DNA from: Todiramphus chloris collaris
Taxonomy: Eukaryota > Chordata > Aves > Coraciiformes > Alcedinidae
NCBI GenBank assembly: GCA_025345505.1
Contig: JANVCC010000018.1
Location: forward strand, 39,109,242-39,173,241
Reading direction: 5' to 3'
Length of the DNA: 64,000 nucleotides
The translations under genes and the position numbers were made by a program. Under the pieces are notes generated by a model, which saw nothing but the letters and a program-made list of their open reading frames with translations, was not told the DNA's origin and did no database searches. This document shows positions 48,501 through 61,012 of this stretch, piece by piece; the stretch's first letter is position 1; each line of letters begins with the position of its first letter.

Positions 48501-51500
48501 ACCAGCACCGGGTCTCTCTGCAGGGATTAACCTGCTTTGCTGGCAGACAAACTTCCTTACTTTTCTCTTTTTAATTTAAAAAGCAAACTAGAAAAGCAGC
48601 CCGAGAGGCAAGAGAGACCCTCCCCTTATGCCATTTGTGCCCTTTCCCTTTCTACCCCGTGCACATCTCCCCACACCTACACAGTGCTGGAAAAAGCCTG
48701 TAAGCAGGGCATTACCACTAGTGCATCCTGGGTATTGGGAGATGTGGTTTTGACATTAAACACCCAGCAAAGAAATTTCACCCTTTTGACCAGAATTTTC
48801 CATAAGTGATTGAGCACGAGTTAGGAAAATAAAATTTAAAAAAAAGAAAGAAACAGAGGCTCAGATGTGGCAGTATGGTTGAAATGACTTCTCTGCAATA
48901 AGCTAAAATTAGGGCAAAAAGGGTGCATGCCAATTGCCCGAGAGAAGGTTCTCAGCTATAGGGACCACACTGTTGGGGACACCAGGAGCTGGTGCCCAGG
49001 CAGCAGGACCTGGCTCAGGGGTTCTACTTGCAGATGCTAGAAGGGAACCCTGACTCCGTCAGCTTCAAATACACTGCTACTTGGATCTTTTCATCAGTTG
49101 TCAGCCCTTATAAAAATAATAAAAAACTAAACAAACCCATGCAATCACTCCCCCCATAAAACCCAGCAGCCACAATCAAAGTTTTATCCCCATAAATTCT
49201 AAATAAGAAAGGAGCAGAAGGGAACAGGTAGGGCTCAAGGAAGCAAGAAGTGCAGGTATTGGCTGTTAGGAAAGCAACCCTCTTTCCGAGGGTCCTCTGG
49301 AAACTCTTGGGGAGCTTTGCATTTTCTGCAACAACAATTTTCCATTCTTGAGCCGTTTCAGCCTGCCAATACACCGGGGGAGGGGCCCATGGGTGGGGAA
49401 GGAGTTAAAAATAAAAACAAACACTGAAAACCTATTTGTAAACTGTTTCACCTCAGCGATCACTTCAACTCGTGGTTTCTTTAACCGACTAAGCAGTGCA
49501 CCTGCAGAGCAAGTTGGGGCAGGAAACACCCCTCCATAAATACCCGGGAGAACCCTTGCCCAGATGTGCCTCTTCAGCACCTCTCTCGATTGCAGGAGGA
49601 TGACACCAGTGTGTCCGTCTTCATGGGAATGCCCTAAACTTTACAGGGAGGAAACAAATGGAAGGTGGGCAGGGGAAAACAAACAAACAAAAAACCCAAA
49701 TAAATTAAAAAAGGCACAAAAAATCCCAAACCAAACACCACTTTCTCAGATAAAAACGCTTTGCATTCAGCTTTGCAACAGTCAATGCTGCCCTTATGTG
49801 AGTTTCAACAGCTACAGCAGCTCAGGCACCTGGTCATTACTCCTTCACCCCCCAGGCTCTTAACCAGCCAAAGAAAGCAGCTGTACCAGGTGCTAGACCA
49901 AGTACAGCTGTAAATCCCACAGCCCAGGTGACCTGAAACCCTAAAGGAATACCCAGGGATTAAAGGATCCCCTGAATGCTGCACAACCCTGTGAAAGGCA
50001 GGTGCCCATCTCCTCCGGCAGCAGTTCAGCGCTCAAGGTCTGTCAGCCAGTGCTGACTGCCAGAGGTCAGGGGCAAAAGGCAGGAAGGAAAAGGCATTCC
50101 TCTCAGTTGTGGTTAACTCATAATCCAACAGAACAGCACCAGTTCTCACCTCTGGGCAGATACACTTCCTGAAAAAAAAAAAAGTAAAGAAAAGTAAAAA
50201 ACCAAACCAATTTCAGGCAGTGAATCAGATGCTGCTTCAGTCACACGCACAGAGCACACAAAACCCAATAGTTCCACCTTAGCCCTTGCTCTTCTCTCAC
50301 CTGCCTCAAAACTAGCAAGGAGGCAAGCTTTTTTGCAGTGCTCTGAAGGTTTGCATCAGAAACCTAAAAGCAATGCTGGTGTGGGCACAGATATCGTATG
50401 TGGGGTGATGGGGAGCGGAGGGGTTTTGGCAGCTGATGACACTGCCCACTGGGTGCCCATCCCATCCGCAGCTCCCTCGGGGAGCCACCCGCACCACCAA
50501 CCCCACGGGGTTGCAGCAGAGCCACCTCCATCGGTTCAACGCCTCCTAAGAAAGTGGAAATTTTAATTTTGGAAAGCAAGAGAGCAATTTCATAATATGC
50601 TAATCTTACCGAGAGAGTTTCTCAGGCTATTCTGGTACAGGTTTTGGGTTCCTCCATATGCAATCCTACATGTTTTCATTTTTTTGTTTGAAATCAGGTA
50701 GGGGAACAGCACTTGTACGGATCGTCTCCTGGATGCCTTTTAACTAAAAGCATGCAAAAGCTCCACTCACACTTGAGCCAACAGAGACACAGACATATCC
50801 AAGAGATTTTCAAATTCCAACCCAGCATCGGTCCTGAAAAGTAAAGCTCAACAGCTGAAAACTGAGACCAAACCAGAAACGAGTCATTTTTGAAATGGGA
50901 TAGCTGCAGTCAGTCTAAAGAGGCAAGCGCACTAACGAACAGCACTGATGTTGGAAAATTTGCATGTAATCAGGATGGGCAAATCTCAAAGGCTGGTGTT
51001 CAAATAAGTATGGCTGTTTGCCCAAAGCTTAGCCAAACTATTCAAACTTGCTGGTATGCAAAGTCAGGCTGAAGGGAAAAACCTTTCACAAGCCATAGTT
51101 CTTTGTACAGCAGGGTAACATGGGCATATGGAGGTTTCAGGTATTTATAGAATCTGGAATTTGATTCTAGAAATGTGAAAATTGATTCCTCCCTGTCTTT
51201 TTCTCATGACCAAATAATTTTCTTTCTTATTCTGACCATAGCAGAGCACAACTGACTTCTGCTTTGATCCTATTACACTGTGGCAGGAAGTAGCCACGGG
51301 CTGCCCTACAAACCCTACGACCAAAGGCTATTCCTTCCCATTCACCAGACTTTGCACTGCCTGTTTACAAAACTGTGGCACTGGGGACACCCTAATACCA
51401 TTTGTGCCACAGAATAATCACACGGAGATGATGACTTTGCTGCAGGGGAGTTGCAGTCGGGGGAACAACACACAGGGGCCTGCAGAAGGAATGAGGATAA

Positions 51501-52737
51501 CATCAGGCCAAGCAGGACACTTTTGGTACCCGTGTTTACCACCCCAACCTCACCCTGCCCCCGCTGCATGCACATCCCCCCCTGTAGCGCTCAAGTCTCT
51601 CCTGCACTTTGAATTCCTTTGCTTCTGAGTGAGGTAGTCAGTCCTTTCATGTTATTTTAGAGCAGACTACTGTAAAGACTTTGGTCCTATAAAGCTTTCC
51701 CATGACACTACTGACCTTGTTACTCTTTACGCTACTCCAGTTTCCATAAGAAAGAAAAAAGTAGTTAAAAAATTCTCAAGTGATTCAAACAAGTACTGTG
51801 TTCATCTTCAGAAATGACTGGCATCACCTTGAGATCAAAATATCTACCCGATCACTATAGGAAGGCTTTATAGCTTCAAGTTCTATACAGATAACACTTC
51901 AACAGCACAATCTTTTTTTTTTTTCCCCCACCAAAAAGAATACTGAAAAGCACCAGAAATATTTGCAGCAGACAGCTAATACCAATTCCAGCTTTCCTTG
52001 CATGCTATTTTCACTATAAGAGTCTTGATAGCATCGCAATCTGTTGAGGTAGGGAACAATATAAATTATCCTAGTCGTTGCAGTCAGGGGAGGGAGGAAA
52101 ATGAGGAGGCAATAGTTATCTATTGAAGTAGGAGTTACAAAGAAAAACAAGAAGCATTACACTGATTAAGTAATGAACAGGTTGGTGTACAACAGACATT
52201 ACATTTGCAACCTTGTGTTTTGCTTAACTAACTGGGGCTAGACAAAACAGTCGGACTGTAGCTGTACCACACTGCATGCTAGACCTTAGCCTGCTTTGAT
52301 CGTGTGGAATGGTAAGAATTTTGAAGAGAAAGTTTGGAGATGATTTGAGTGATGCTCACAGCTTCTAAAGCTTGGAATTTGGTGGTTAGTGCATTAAGCA
52401 TTACTCACTTTCTGAACAAAGTGGAAAGTTAACACAAATTGGCAGATGACTAACTGTCCAAGAACCAGATTACTGAATGAATCACTGGCTCTACTTTTAG
52501 TCTAATAATAAGACAAATGAAGAGGAACAAGAAGTGAAAAAAAGACAAACAAAAAATTTCCTTGCAGAGTGCTTATATTTGCACTGACTCTGAACCTCCA
52601 GCTACCACAAACTATGCAACGATTTTATAATTTACCACGACTTTTACCCTGGGGTTAGCTCACTGACATGCCTCGTGTTTCCTTCACACCATCAATTAAA
52701 CTGCATTTCTGTGAAAAGAATTTGGCACCACACTTAC
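48501..52737. other. Non-coding, no gene recognised
   Basis: AT-rich with A-rich simple stretches (49680-49720, 50171-50205) and no recognisable repeat family or gene. Several exon-like pairs exist on the minus strand, including 49452-49501; only that one is listed separately. Confidence 0.6.
49452..49501 (-). other. Exon-like segment (candidate, low confidence)
   Basis: On the minus strand TTTCCTGCCCCAACTTGCTCTGCAG, here a strong acceptor, precedes 50 bases ending in GCTGAG before GTGAAA. The only open frame reads ALLSRLKKPRVEVIAE. No family recognised; its phase does not join to the candidate at 52738-52801. Confidence 0.13.
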
Positions 52738-52801
52738 CTTCAGTACACATTTAGTAACAGTTATGGGAATAAATGAAGGGATTGGAAATGAAGGTAAATT
52801 T
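52738..52801 (-). other. Exon-like segment with near-perfect donor (candidate)
   Basis: On the minus strand the acceptor CTTCTGACTCTACTCAG precedes 64 bases ending in CTGAAG before an ideal GTAAGTG donor. One frame is open, NLPSFPIPSFIPITVTKC followed by Val-Leu-Lys, ending on a codon boundary; the other two contain stops. No family recognised and no in-phase partner found. Confidence 0.17.
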
Positions 52802-55421
52802 CTGAGTAGAGTCAGAAGCATGTGGCAGGTTACAGGTTCAACACACTGAAGGACATGTAGCAGAAGTCAGGTTTCCCAGCTCAAGAGCAGGACCTAACCA
52901 AAAATATGCAGACACTTTGATTTTTCGCTAGTCAAGTTCTGGCCGAAAGTTTGCCTAATACGCATGGCCAGCATTCAGCTTTACATAAAATCACTACTGG
53001 TGCCACTCAGGAAAACAAGGAGAAGAGTGGCAGCACTGTCCCCCTCCCAAACAACAGCTCACCAGCTCCAGCGGCCACACAGGCTGAAACTACACTCAAC
53101 AGCTTGAGGTGACACGGGTTTGCTGCTCCGCTAAGGCCCTGTCCCCTCACTGCTTACCACTGTCTCCCTTGCTTTAGCTCTGCCTGTGGACCTGTGGTCT
53201 TATTAAATGGTCTAGAAAATTAGCCAGGTCTACAAAAAAGGTAAATTGGTGTGTGCTAGATTAGAAAGCTGAATCAGCTCAAAGTCCAACAAGACACGGA
53301 CTGGCAGGACCTCCTGTTCTCACCCAGCAGCACAAATGGTTACCAGGTCCTAACTTCACCCTCTAGTTATGAAGGATGAGGCGAGACTCCCTCCTTCACC
53401 TGAACAAATTCATATGATCATCTGCTGAACCTGTTACTCAACATCTCTAAGGGCATACACTCGACATCACCCCCAGAGTGACAAAGGGTTTCAAGGAAGA
53501 CCTGAGAGTCTAGGATTGCAACCACCTAGTTGAAAAAACTCTCCAGAGTCACCAGGTCTGCTCATTTCCTCAGCTATAACTTAGGTTTAAAATCTAAATT
53601 CACAAGAGCTCTTCACTGCTGGGAAAGAGGTGACATAACCAGGTCACATCAGGCCAGGAGCAAACAAAATCAGGTGAGAATAAAGTAACAGTTATTTGAG
53701 TATTTGCAAAAAGATAGTACGTTTGCATTTCGTTAACGTAGAAGATTTGCTTGATTGAGTTCTGTTTTCCTCTAACATTTCTTTCAATTGTCTGTTGCAA
53801 ACACGACCCAAAATTAAACAGCCCAAACCTTTCACGCCCTGGCAGCAAGCTCTTTCTGCCAAGCTAGAGGTTAGGCCAGGCATAGGCTGCTAATGGTTTT
53901 CTGCAGTACCACCACATTGTAAAAGCGAGACAAGAGTGACCTTCAGGAGATGGGGCACGATGTGGTGACAGTCAGTGTTTTGGGGGCCAGGTGTCCCATG
54001 GTTAGCTGTTTTAACAAACGTTAATTTAATCCCTTACGCAAGTCCTTGCCAGATCCTACAGTACACACCACCAGAAGAAAACTAACCCTATATGTACAAT
54101 GAATAATCTACCAGTTTAGCTCTCAGGGCTGTCCCATTGTGGGATGAGACAGGTGCCAGGGCAAGCAAAAGGAAAGGAGAAGAGAAGATGCAGAGCAGAA
54201 TCACAGTCTCAAAACTCATTAATGACAGTGTCTGTTGCCCTTCACAGGTCCAGTGCTTGGTCATTTTGGACAGAAGTCAACAGAGCTCAGAACATGGATG
54301 AGATTTGGACACGTTATTTATTTGTCATGACACTTCTGATGGCAAGATTTTCTAAAGACAAGCTGAAATCAAGGTGTTGATCCTATGTCCTCTTGAACTC
54401 TGAACAACCACTGACACTGTATTTTGCAGTCCTTACCAATGATTCTCCTGTGAACCTCAGTGAGAACTGATCATAAATAAATCCCTTAAGTTGAAAGTTG
54501 GCCTTTTACGCTATACCAATCTGAAAATAGTAAAAATCTCTCTTATTGTTGCCATGTAACAAACAACTGGATTTTCACATGTTTCAAAGTTATATTTCCA
54601 CAGGCTTCTGCGCCTCTATTTTTAGTGTGCCTCTCCCAGTAAGAAGCTACATGACAGAGATTCTCTATCAGTCTGGTTATAGCAGAAACTAACAAACATA
54701 TCCAAGGTATTTCAGCGCAAAAGATTAACTACATACATATATTTAAATATTTAGTGCTAAAAATTCCCCTTTGACGTTGAGGCAGCTGGGATAGGTCTAG
54801 ATTTAATGAAGATTTGCCCCAGAATGCATTTTATAAAAAGCACACTCTGCTTTTACAGTAGCTTAAGAAACAAAGAACCAGCATATACATCCTTATAAGG
54901 AATAACTTACTAGTATAAATATTGCAAGAACAGAGAAAGTAAACACAGAGGTTTTATCAATGTTGGAATTTTCACTCTAACAAGGAGTAGAACACTAGCT
55001 CTGCCTCATTTATAGTCCTTACATCTTTTAACACCACAAGCAGCTTGAAAGCTGGCAGCAACACAATATATTAATGCAGCAGATCAGGAGACACTGACTG
55101 GACTGCCGCTAAAAGTAAGAGTATCTTGCATTAAAAAAAAAATAAATTAATATTTGATACCTTATAACAGCATGGAGGGCATGCTCTGCTTATATGAAAC
55201 CAAAACAACCTCACATTCTACAAGGTACGGTTTCAGAAAAAATGTAGTATGCACCAACTTTGTTGCTTTGAACACAGGGCAGTCTTTACAAAAAGATTTC
55301 AGCCTCACAGATAAACAGCTAAAAAGGATACCAGCACATCTGAAAACCATGACTTTTAAAACAATAAATAAAAAGAGAAAGAAGAATTTAATAGATCACT
55401 TTCTGATTTGCCCTTTTTCAG

Positions 55422-55460
55422 TATCACTTTCGGTACTGGAAGATGAGCTTTTCCTCACAG
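55422..55460 (+). other. Exon-like segment, 39 bases (candidate)
   Basis: On the plus strand TTCTGATTTGCCCTTTTTCAG precedes 39 bases ending in CACAG before a GTAATG donor. Read in the frame SLSVLEDELFLT it joins in phase to 55532-55701 across a 71-base intron. Such an intron is at the lower size limit for vertebrates. No family recognised. Confidence 0.15.
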
Positions 55461-55531
55461 GTAATGACAGACACATCCTGCAGTTGCCGTTTACTTTTTA
55501 ACTCCTGTTTTCTGTTTGTTTTCCTCTCCAG

Positions 55532-55701
55532 ATCCTCTGACCCCAGCACAAGCAGCAATACAGGTCACTCGGCAATCTTACTGTCCTCTCTTTACCAGAG
55601 TAGGAGAGGTGGAGAACAGCAGCTCAGCAAGATGGGGTAGTGTGCCAAGTCTTCCCCCACTCGACATAAATAGATTATCATTTCCAGATGCGCGTCTCTG
55701 A
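55532..55701 (+). other. Exon-like segment with stop codon (candidate terminal exon)
   Basis: A strong acceptor (TCTGTTTGTTTTCCTCTCCAG) opens a frame of about 56 codons to a TGA at 55699. It starts PLTPAQAAIQVTRQSYCPLF and is hydrophilic towards the end, where it reads LPPLDINRLSFPDARL. Phase matches the segment at 55422-55460. No domain recognised; chance remains the leading explanation. Confidence 0.17.
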
Positions 55702-56408
55702 CAGAGAGGTGAAGCATCGGCAATACTCACTGTGCTGCAACATGAAACACCGAGGAGACAGGAGAGCGGAAGATTTTAGCACTGAAAGCAGTGGTACAAG
55801 TAGGTGTTTTTGGAGGACATGAGATCTTTGTGCAGCAAATCACTAAAGCTTCCATAAGTTCTAAATAAATAAATAAATCAAAGTAAGTTTTTCCAACCTT
55901 TCACTAAGAGTAGGGGCCAAAACCACACATTTTAAAGGTCTTCCACAGTTTTATTATTAGAAGTAGAAACCCTACTGATACTGATGAGTCATTTGTATTG
56001 GCGGAAACCAAGAACACCCATTTTCTTCATGTGTTAAAAAGCTCTCAGTGTGGTTTTCTATTCATTACTGGTTGAAGTAGTTGACTAAAAACAAAACAAG
56101 TGACAAGAACTCACCTTATTGTTATTTAAAGCCTGTTTTATACCAGCTGATTTTGTTTATCACACATTAAAAGATTGCTTATCTTTCACCCCATCCCACG
56201 AAAACAAGAAAAATACACAAAAGATGACTACAAATCTAAACTCCATTGACAGTAAATCCAGAACTGCAGGTGGATAATTCGCTCTGCTTCTGCAAAGGCT
56301 TTTGTGAGCAACTAAGAAAAGAAAAAAGAGAGAAGAAAAAAAAACTCCAAACAAAACAATAACACAACAAGATCAGCTAAAAATCATCAGTCAGCAGAAG
56401 CTAGCATT

Positions 56409-56551
56409 TTAGGATCCATATGAGTAATCCGAATAGAGTCTGTAAATAAAGCAGCAGTTGTACAAGAGTGTGAAGTTTTCATCCTCACGCAAATGAAGGA
56501 ATCCTTTCATGCCAACGGCCAGTAATATTGCCACACAGGAGATAAACAGAC
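56409..56551 (-). other. Exon-like segment encoding a possible membrane helix and stop
   Basis: On the minus strand the acceptor TTTTGCTCTTTCTTAG precedes an open frame of 46 codons ending in TAA (56409-56411). It begins LFISCVAILLAVGMKGFLHL, a convincing hydrophobic helix, followed by a polar stretch (REDENFT) and an aromatic, Cys-containing tail ending YSYGS. Upstream, the exon-like segment at 57944-58037 would join it in phase. A possible poly-A signal (AATAAA on this strand) lies at 55950-55955. It could be the last exon of a small membrane protein, but I recognise no family and there is no clear start. Confidence 0.22.
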
Positions 56552-57117
56552 CTAAGAAAGAGCAAAACTCTGAAAACTAAAGGTATCTAAAAGCAGGTTT
56601 TTAAACTTCAATCGTAATTCTTTGCTAGCTTTAAAGAAGATTACTGCCCTAAAAAGGGGTGAAGGGTAGGAGACTGTAGAGCTTGCAATTGGCAAGAGAA
56701 AACACAATTCATACACCAGACTTGGCACATTGAAAGTAGGAACAATGCTTGGGGGGATTTTTTGTTTGTTTGTGGGGTTTTTTGTTTGTTTTTTTGGTAA
56801 CATCCCATTCACCAAAAAAGAACCAAAATAAGCCCGAGAGGTTTAGACCTGCTGAACATCCATAGCACCTAGATGCACTTCGAGCACAACGTCTGCAGCG
56901 GTGCAAGGGATTTCTACTTCACGCTATACATCCAGCAGAACAGCAGCCTGGCAAAATGATGGTGGATTTTGATACTGCTGGGGAAGGAAACGGCAGCAAA
57001 GCAGTGACCAGAGAACTGAAAATAACCTTTGATCAACGGTTCGGCAGTGCCGGTCTCTCTGCCTGCGCCTCCTATTGTGGATAGTTTCTAGCGAGGGTAG
57101 CTCCAAGCTGCACCAGA

Positions 57118-57131
57118 CACGTGAGTCAGCA
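57118..57131. promoter_or_regulatory. Overlapping E-box and AP-1/MARE motif
   Basis: CACGTG (57118-57123) overlaps TGAGTCAGCA (57122-57131). The second is a full AP-1 site extended to a MAF/NF-E2 half site. Composite motifs of this type are recognised enhancer elements, but a motif alone predicts binding weakly. Confidence 0.35.
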
Positions 57132-57649
57132 AGAGCAGCTCGCAGGAAACTGCTGACATGTTCAATTGCTCCCGCATACACTGAACACACCTACCCACCA
57201 AATAAAAAACAGGCTGCATGCAAATCGGGGAAAGGAACACCTCCACACCTACGGTTCCTGTTTTCCTAGCTCAGGTTTAAATTTTAAAGCGATCACTAAT
57301 AAAGAAAAAACAAAACCAACAACAACAAAAAAAAACCCACACGCGACAAAACACAACACCCAAACAAAACAAAAATCTCAATGCTTGAAAGCTATAATAA
57401 GTAGCTATGATTAAGTCTCTGGGGTCATTTTATTTATTTAGACGTAACTGCTTTTGTGCTTTAAAAAAAAAAAAAACAGAAGAAAAGAAACCCCACACAA
57501 TTGCTGCTCCGCAGCCCAGAAGCCCTGCACGGTGACAACCATCAACAGTTCCTGTTTTTCTTAGCAGGGAGACTCCTTTTGAACCCATGCACCAGAACCC
57601 ATGTACCCATCACAGCCCACCTGAGTGTTTTCAAAGCTCAGGAGCAGGA

Positions 57650-57662
57650 CAAAAAAAAAAAA

Positions 57663-57714
<52 letters not shown>

Positions 57715-57760
57715 CAAAAAAAAAAAGCTTTCATTCCATTCCATTCCATTTCATTTCAAC
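57650..57760 (+). repeat. Long A-tract followed by (ATTCC)n
   Basis: Thirteen A, GC, about 48 A, GC, eleven A, then GCTTTC and a short (ATTCC)/(ATTTC) run at 57732-57757. The symmetry of the GC interruptions suggests slippage from a shorter unit. I see no retrocopied gene upstream of it. Open frames of poly-Lys or poly-Phe here are artefacts. Confidence 0.9.
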
Positions 57761-57943
57761 TCCTACTAGTGGTAAACTGGAAATTCCCAGTTTTCTCATT
57801 CCTAACAGCTTTTCAAGCATTTGTTCAGTTGATACAGTAGCAGAGAAAGCTGTATGCAAAAGTATAGGTCTTGGGAATAAATCTGTGAGGATCTGACCCT
57901 TTAGGTCACCTTTCTCACTAAAAAGAAGAGGAAAACAGCATAC

Positions 57944-58037
57944 CTCGGGTCCCGGTGCCTCTTGCCCCTGCAGCCACCACCACCTCTTCCTCCTCCTCCT
58001 CTTCTTCCTGACTGAACCTCAAGTGTCCCAGCCTGCT
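57944..58037 (-). other. Exon-like segment with acidic tract (candidate)
   Basis: On the minus strand TTTATGCAAACCTGCCCTCAG precedes 94 bases that end in ACCCGAG before a GTATGC donor. One frame reads SRLGHLRFSQ, then eight Glu, then VVVAAGARGTGTR, and joins in phase to the membrane-helix segment at 56409-56551. Another frame gives a Gly/Arg-rich product. An upstream in-frame ATG (TTTATGCAAACC) exists if the acceptor is not used. The Glu run derives from a (GAG/GAA) simple repeat, which weakens the case. Confidence 0.18.
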
Positions 58038-61012
58038 CTGAGGGCAGGTTTGCATAAAGCAGGTGTACACAGCAAAAAGGGAGCCGAGGCAGAGATCAGG
58101 GAGCAATGAGGGGTTATAGGTGGAGAGGCTGCGCGCCCGGCAGCCCCCTCACCCATGCAGGAGCTGCAGTTCAGCCCCCGCTACATGAGGAGCTTTTGCA
58201 GGCAACCTGTTTCAAGTCAAACGAGGACACATCTATCAATCTGCTGAGATACCAGTGTAGCGCAGCTGGTGTTCTTCAGGTTGTTACTGTGGCTCTTTCT
58301 GCATAAAGATCAATACAATCAAGCAGAGGAGTCTTCTGAGCCTGAGTTTTGATGGATCGAAGTTCTGCCATACACGTAAACTTTCAGCATAAAGGTTTTC
58401 CTGAACTTATTCCCTCATTCCTTTTTATTTACCTGTTCTGGACACGTGGTTGCTCTTTGATCAATACCATTAGTTCTAGTAACTCAGGAGCTTCGAGTCC
58501 ATCACTGGCCACAAAGGCATTAGTATGCGTTCTACTGCCTGTCTGCTTTAAAATTGTAATTCATCATCCAAGAGTAGCACAGTAAGTAGTGCTCTTTTCA
58601 ATCCACTACAAAGATGTTTCTGCCTAACTAAAAAGCAAAACAAACACATTGCAACTCAGCTGGCTGTATTCACGCATTCTACATCTTCTTGATGCGAGCT
58701 TCAAATGAACGCATAAAATTCAGGCAGCTGCCAAGGTTAAAGTCTTTCAGCTGAATTTAAAGGAATGATGACCATTTTTTTTTTTTTTTTTAAAAAGCTG
58801 AATAAGCGGTTTGAGCACTGTTCTGGTAAACCTCAGGGAGCTACTGGGGGTAGAAATCCACTACCCATTCTGCTACCACAACAAAATCATTTAGGCACCT
58901 ACTCAAATATCAGTAAAGAACTGCAATATGAGAAAGACTCTCTTCCGCATCCTCTTAAAGCATTTATAGTCAGGAGGAACACTGAAAGCAGCAGGACTGA
59001 CTTGAGACTTGAAGAAAGCTTTATGTTTAAATCCAGATTTTCTTCAAGCATATTAATGGAAGGACTTGTACATTTCCCCTAACATAGTTCAACCCAGAAA
59101 CCACTAATAACACGACCATCACACCTAGAAGGAGCCGAGCTGGAAATTCAGACCCAGAGGTGAAAGACGGAAGCATGCATGCCTTCAAACGTAAGTCAGC
59201 TCTGCTAAACACTACAGGTATGTTCATGCTACTCGTAAACTGAGAAGCCACTCAGACAGCATTCCTTAGAGTAAAAAGGCACATACATTTTGATTTGAAT
59301 AAATAAACCGTGTTCATACTACCTAAATTAAAATCACAAGAGGCTCTGTTCACGTCACACAATAAATGCTATTCAATTTACACTGACAGTTTATTACATA
59401 AAAATGTCATTACTACCAAAACGATCGCTTCGCATATATTAATGTTACACATCTCATTTTTCAGCTCAGTGCTACAAACATCTCTTAGCCACGCCTTAAG
59501 AGGTGTCCTCTTCATCTGTGAAGTCCTAACCAAAAAGATTATCACCAGCACACAATGAGAAAACATTTATTTTTTTATTCTTCTTGAATTTTTAAAATGG
59601 TGTGAAAAAAAACGTGATTACTGATTTTTTTTTTTTTTAATGGCTCGTGATATTTTTAGAGAAAACCTGAAGGAAAATAATTGGTAAGCACACTGCAGCC
59701 TCGTTAAGAAAAACAGCTATTACACTTCAGAACAGAAAATCAGACAATGGAAGTTTTAAAATAAGAAAAGGCAAGCAACTTCTGTCACATATTCCTCACT
59801 ACACATCATCTACATAGGGCTTTATTTTCAGCTCTCTTTGTCATTAATTACGTGCACACAGAAACACGCAAGATTGCTGTACAGTATGAGGATTTTATTA
59901 AACTCATTAATTTCAATGAGCCTCTGAAGCCTTCTACAATGTTGAAGATTTACCAGAATCTCCTCATATTAGGAGCGTCATGTCAATACCTATTTATTAG
60001 GATTCAGACTGTTATTCTCAGCTAGCATCTTAGGTGCTCTCTCTTAACTTTCTTTCATGCCCAGGAGAGCAATGAGCCAGTGTTTTCTCGATCCAAATAA
60101 ATGACGAAAAGCAAAGAGGAAAGCAGAGGAGGGTGTCCCACTTACACAGCCTGACAGTGCACGTTACATTAATACCAACACATGTACAAGATGTGCCTTC
60201 AGGTAGAGGAAGGGACTAGGAATACCTGTTCTAGCACTGCTTCCCAACGCAATGGATCTGGGCATAAACAATTGCTGATGATTAACCAGTTGGGATCTGA
60301 CAGCCTGTGGAGCAGTTGTGCACCTTTCCCATCCAATCCTCACAATTGTAAAAGTTTCCACAAAACAGGAGTTGTTTAAGCACAAATTACACAGCAGTTA
60401 CCCAGCACTGCCCAGAAACGGACACTTTGCTCCTCTGGAGCATTTCTGCAAAACATCTCTAAAGATCCTGACAGCCACCCTATCTCCAAAATCACTAGGA
60501 ACCTTTCTTGCCTGCTTGACAGCTCAGTGTACTGGCGTACAACTATTTGAATGTCTCACCCACAGCAAACTAACAGGAAAACCAGACCCACGATCCTGAT
60601 TTTTTCAATCCCCTACTTTTGCAATTAGTCACGGCTTTCTTCCATTTCTTGCAGAGCACCTTCAGAACAGCCTTTGAAGCTGGAGGGTCAAACGTGAAAA
60701 ACGGTGCTGAAAGCACAGGTTGAACACGCGGCAGGGGAGTAGAACGCAGATCCATTTTGCTGCACAAGTGCCCAGATCCCGGTGACGGGGGGCAGGCGGG
60801 TGGATACAAAAGGCAACGGAGGCTTTTAAAAGAACAAGCCCACATCTGAAGTGGAATTTTATTTCTATCTGTCAGATGTAAAGGCTCCTAGAACACCGTT
60901 TTAAGATTGTAGCTACGACAGCCCCGTAGACAACAGCTTAACACACAACCTTATCATTTTCTTCTATCCATCTCGTCAAATGCTATTATCTCAAATTTCA
61001 GTATTTACATAC
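58038..61012. other. Non-coding, no gene recognised
   Basis: AT-rich unique-looking DNA. T-runs at 58777-58792 and 59626-59638. A weak exon-like pair lies at 60155-60205 on the minus strand. No repeat family recognised. CpG content rises slowly to the right of about 60700. Confidence 0.6.

Larger units (their letters stand above)
52802..57649. other. Non-coding, with exon-like segments on both strands
   Basis: Mostly AT-rich. It contains the candidates at 55422-55460 and 55532-55701 (plus) and 56409-56551 (minus), a T/G-rich simple stretch at 56758-56798, an E-box/MARE composite site at 57118-57131 and A-rich simple DNA at 57300-57380. Nothing else recognised. Confidence 0.5.

Noticed and set aside
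50150-50168. 19-base minus-strand micro-exon between a T-run acceptor and GTGAGA
   Set aside because: Both splice sites look strong, but the acceptor is a simple A/T run and no neighbouring exon fits.
57501-57896. 131-codon frame with poly-Lys
   Set aside because: Built on a 77-base A-tract; no domain before or after it.
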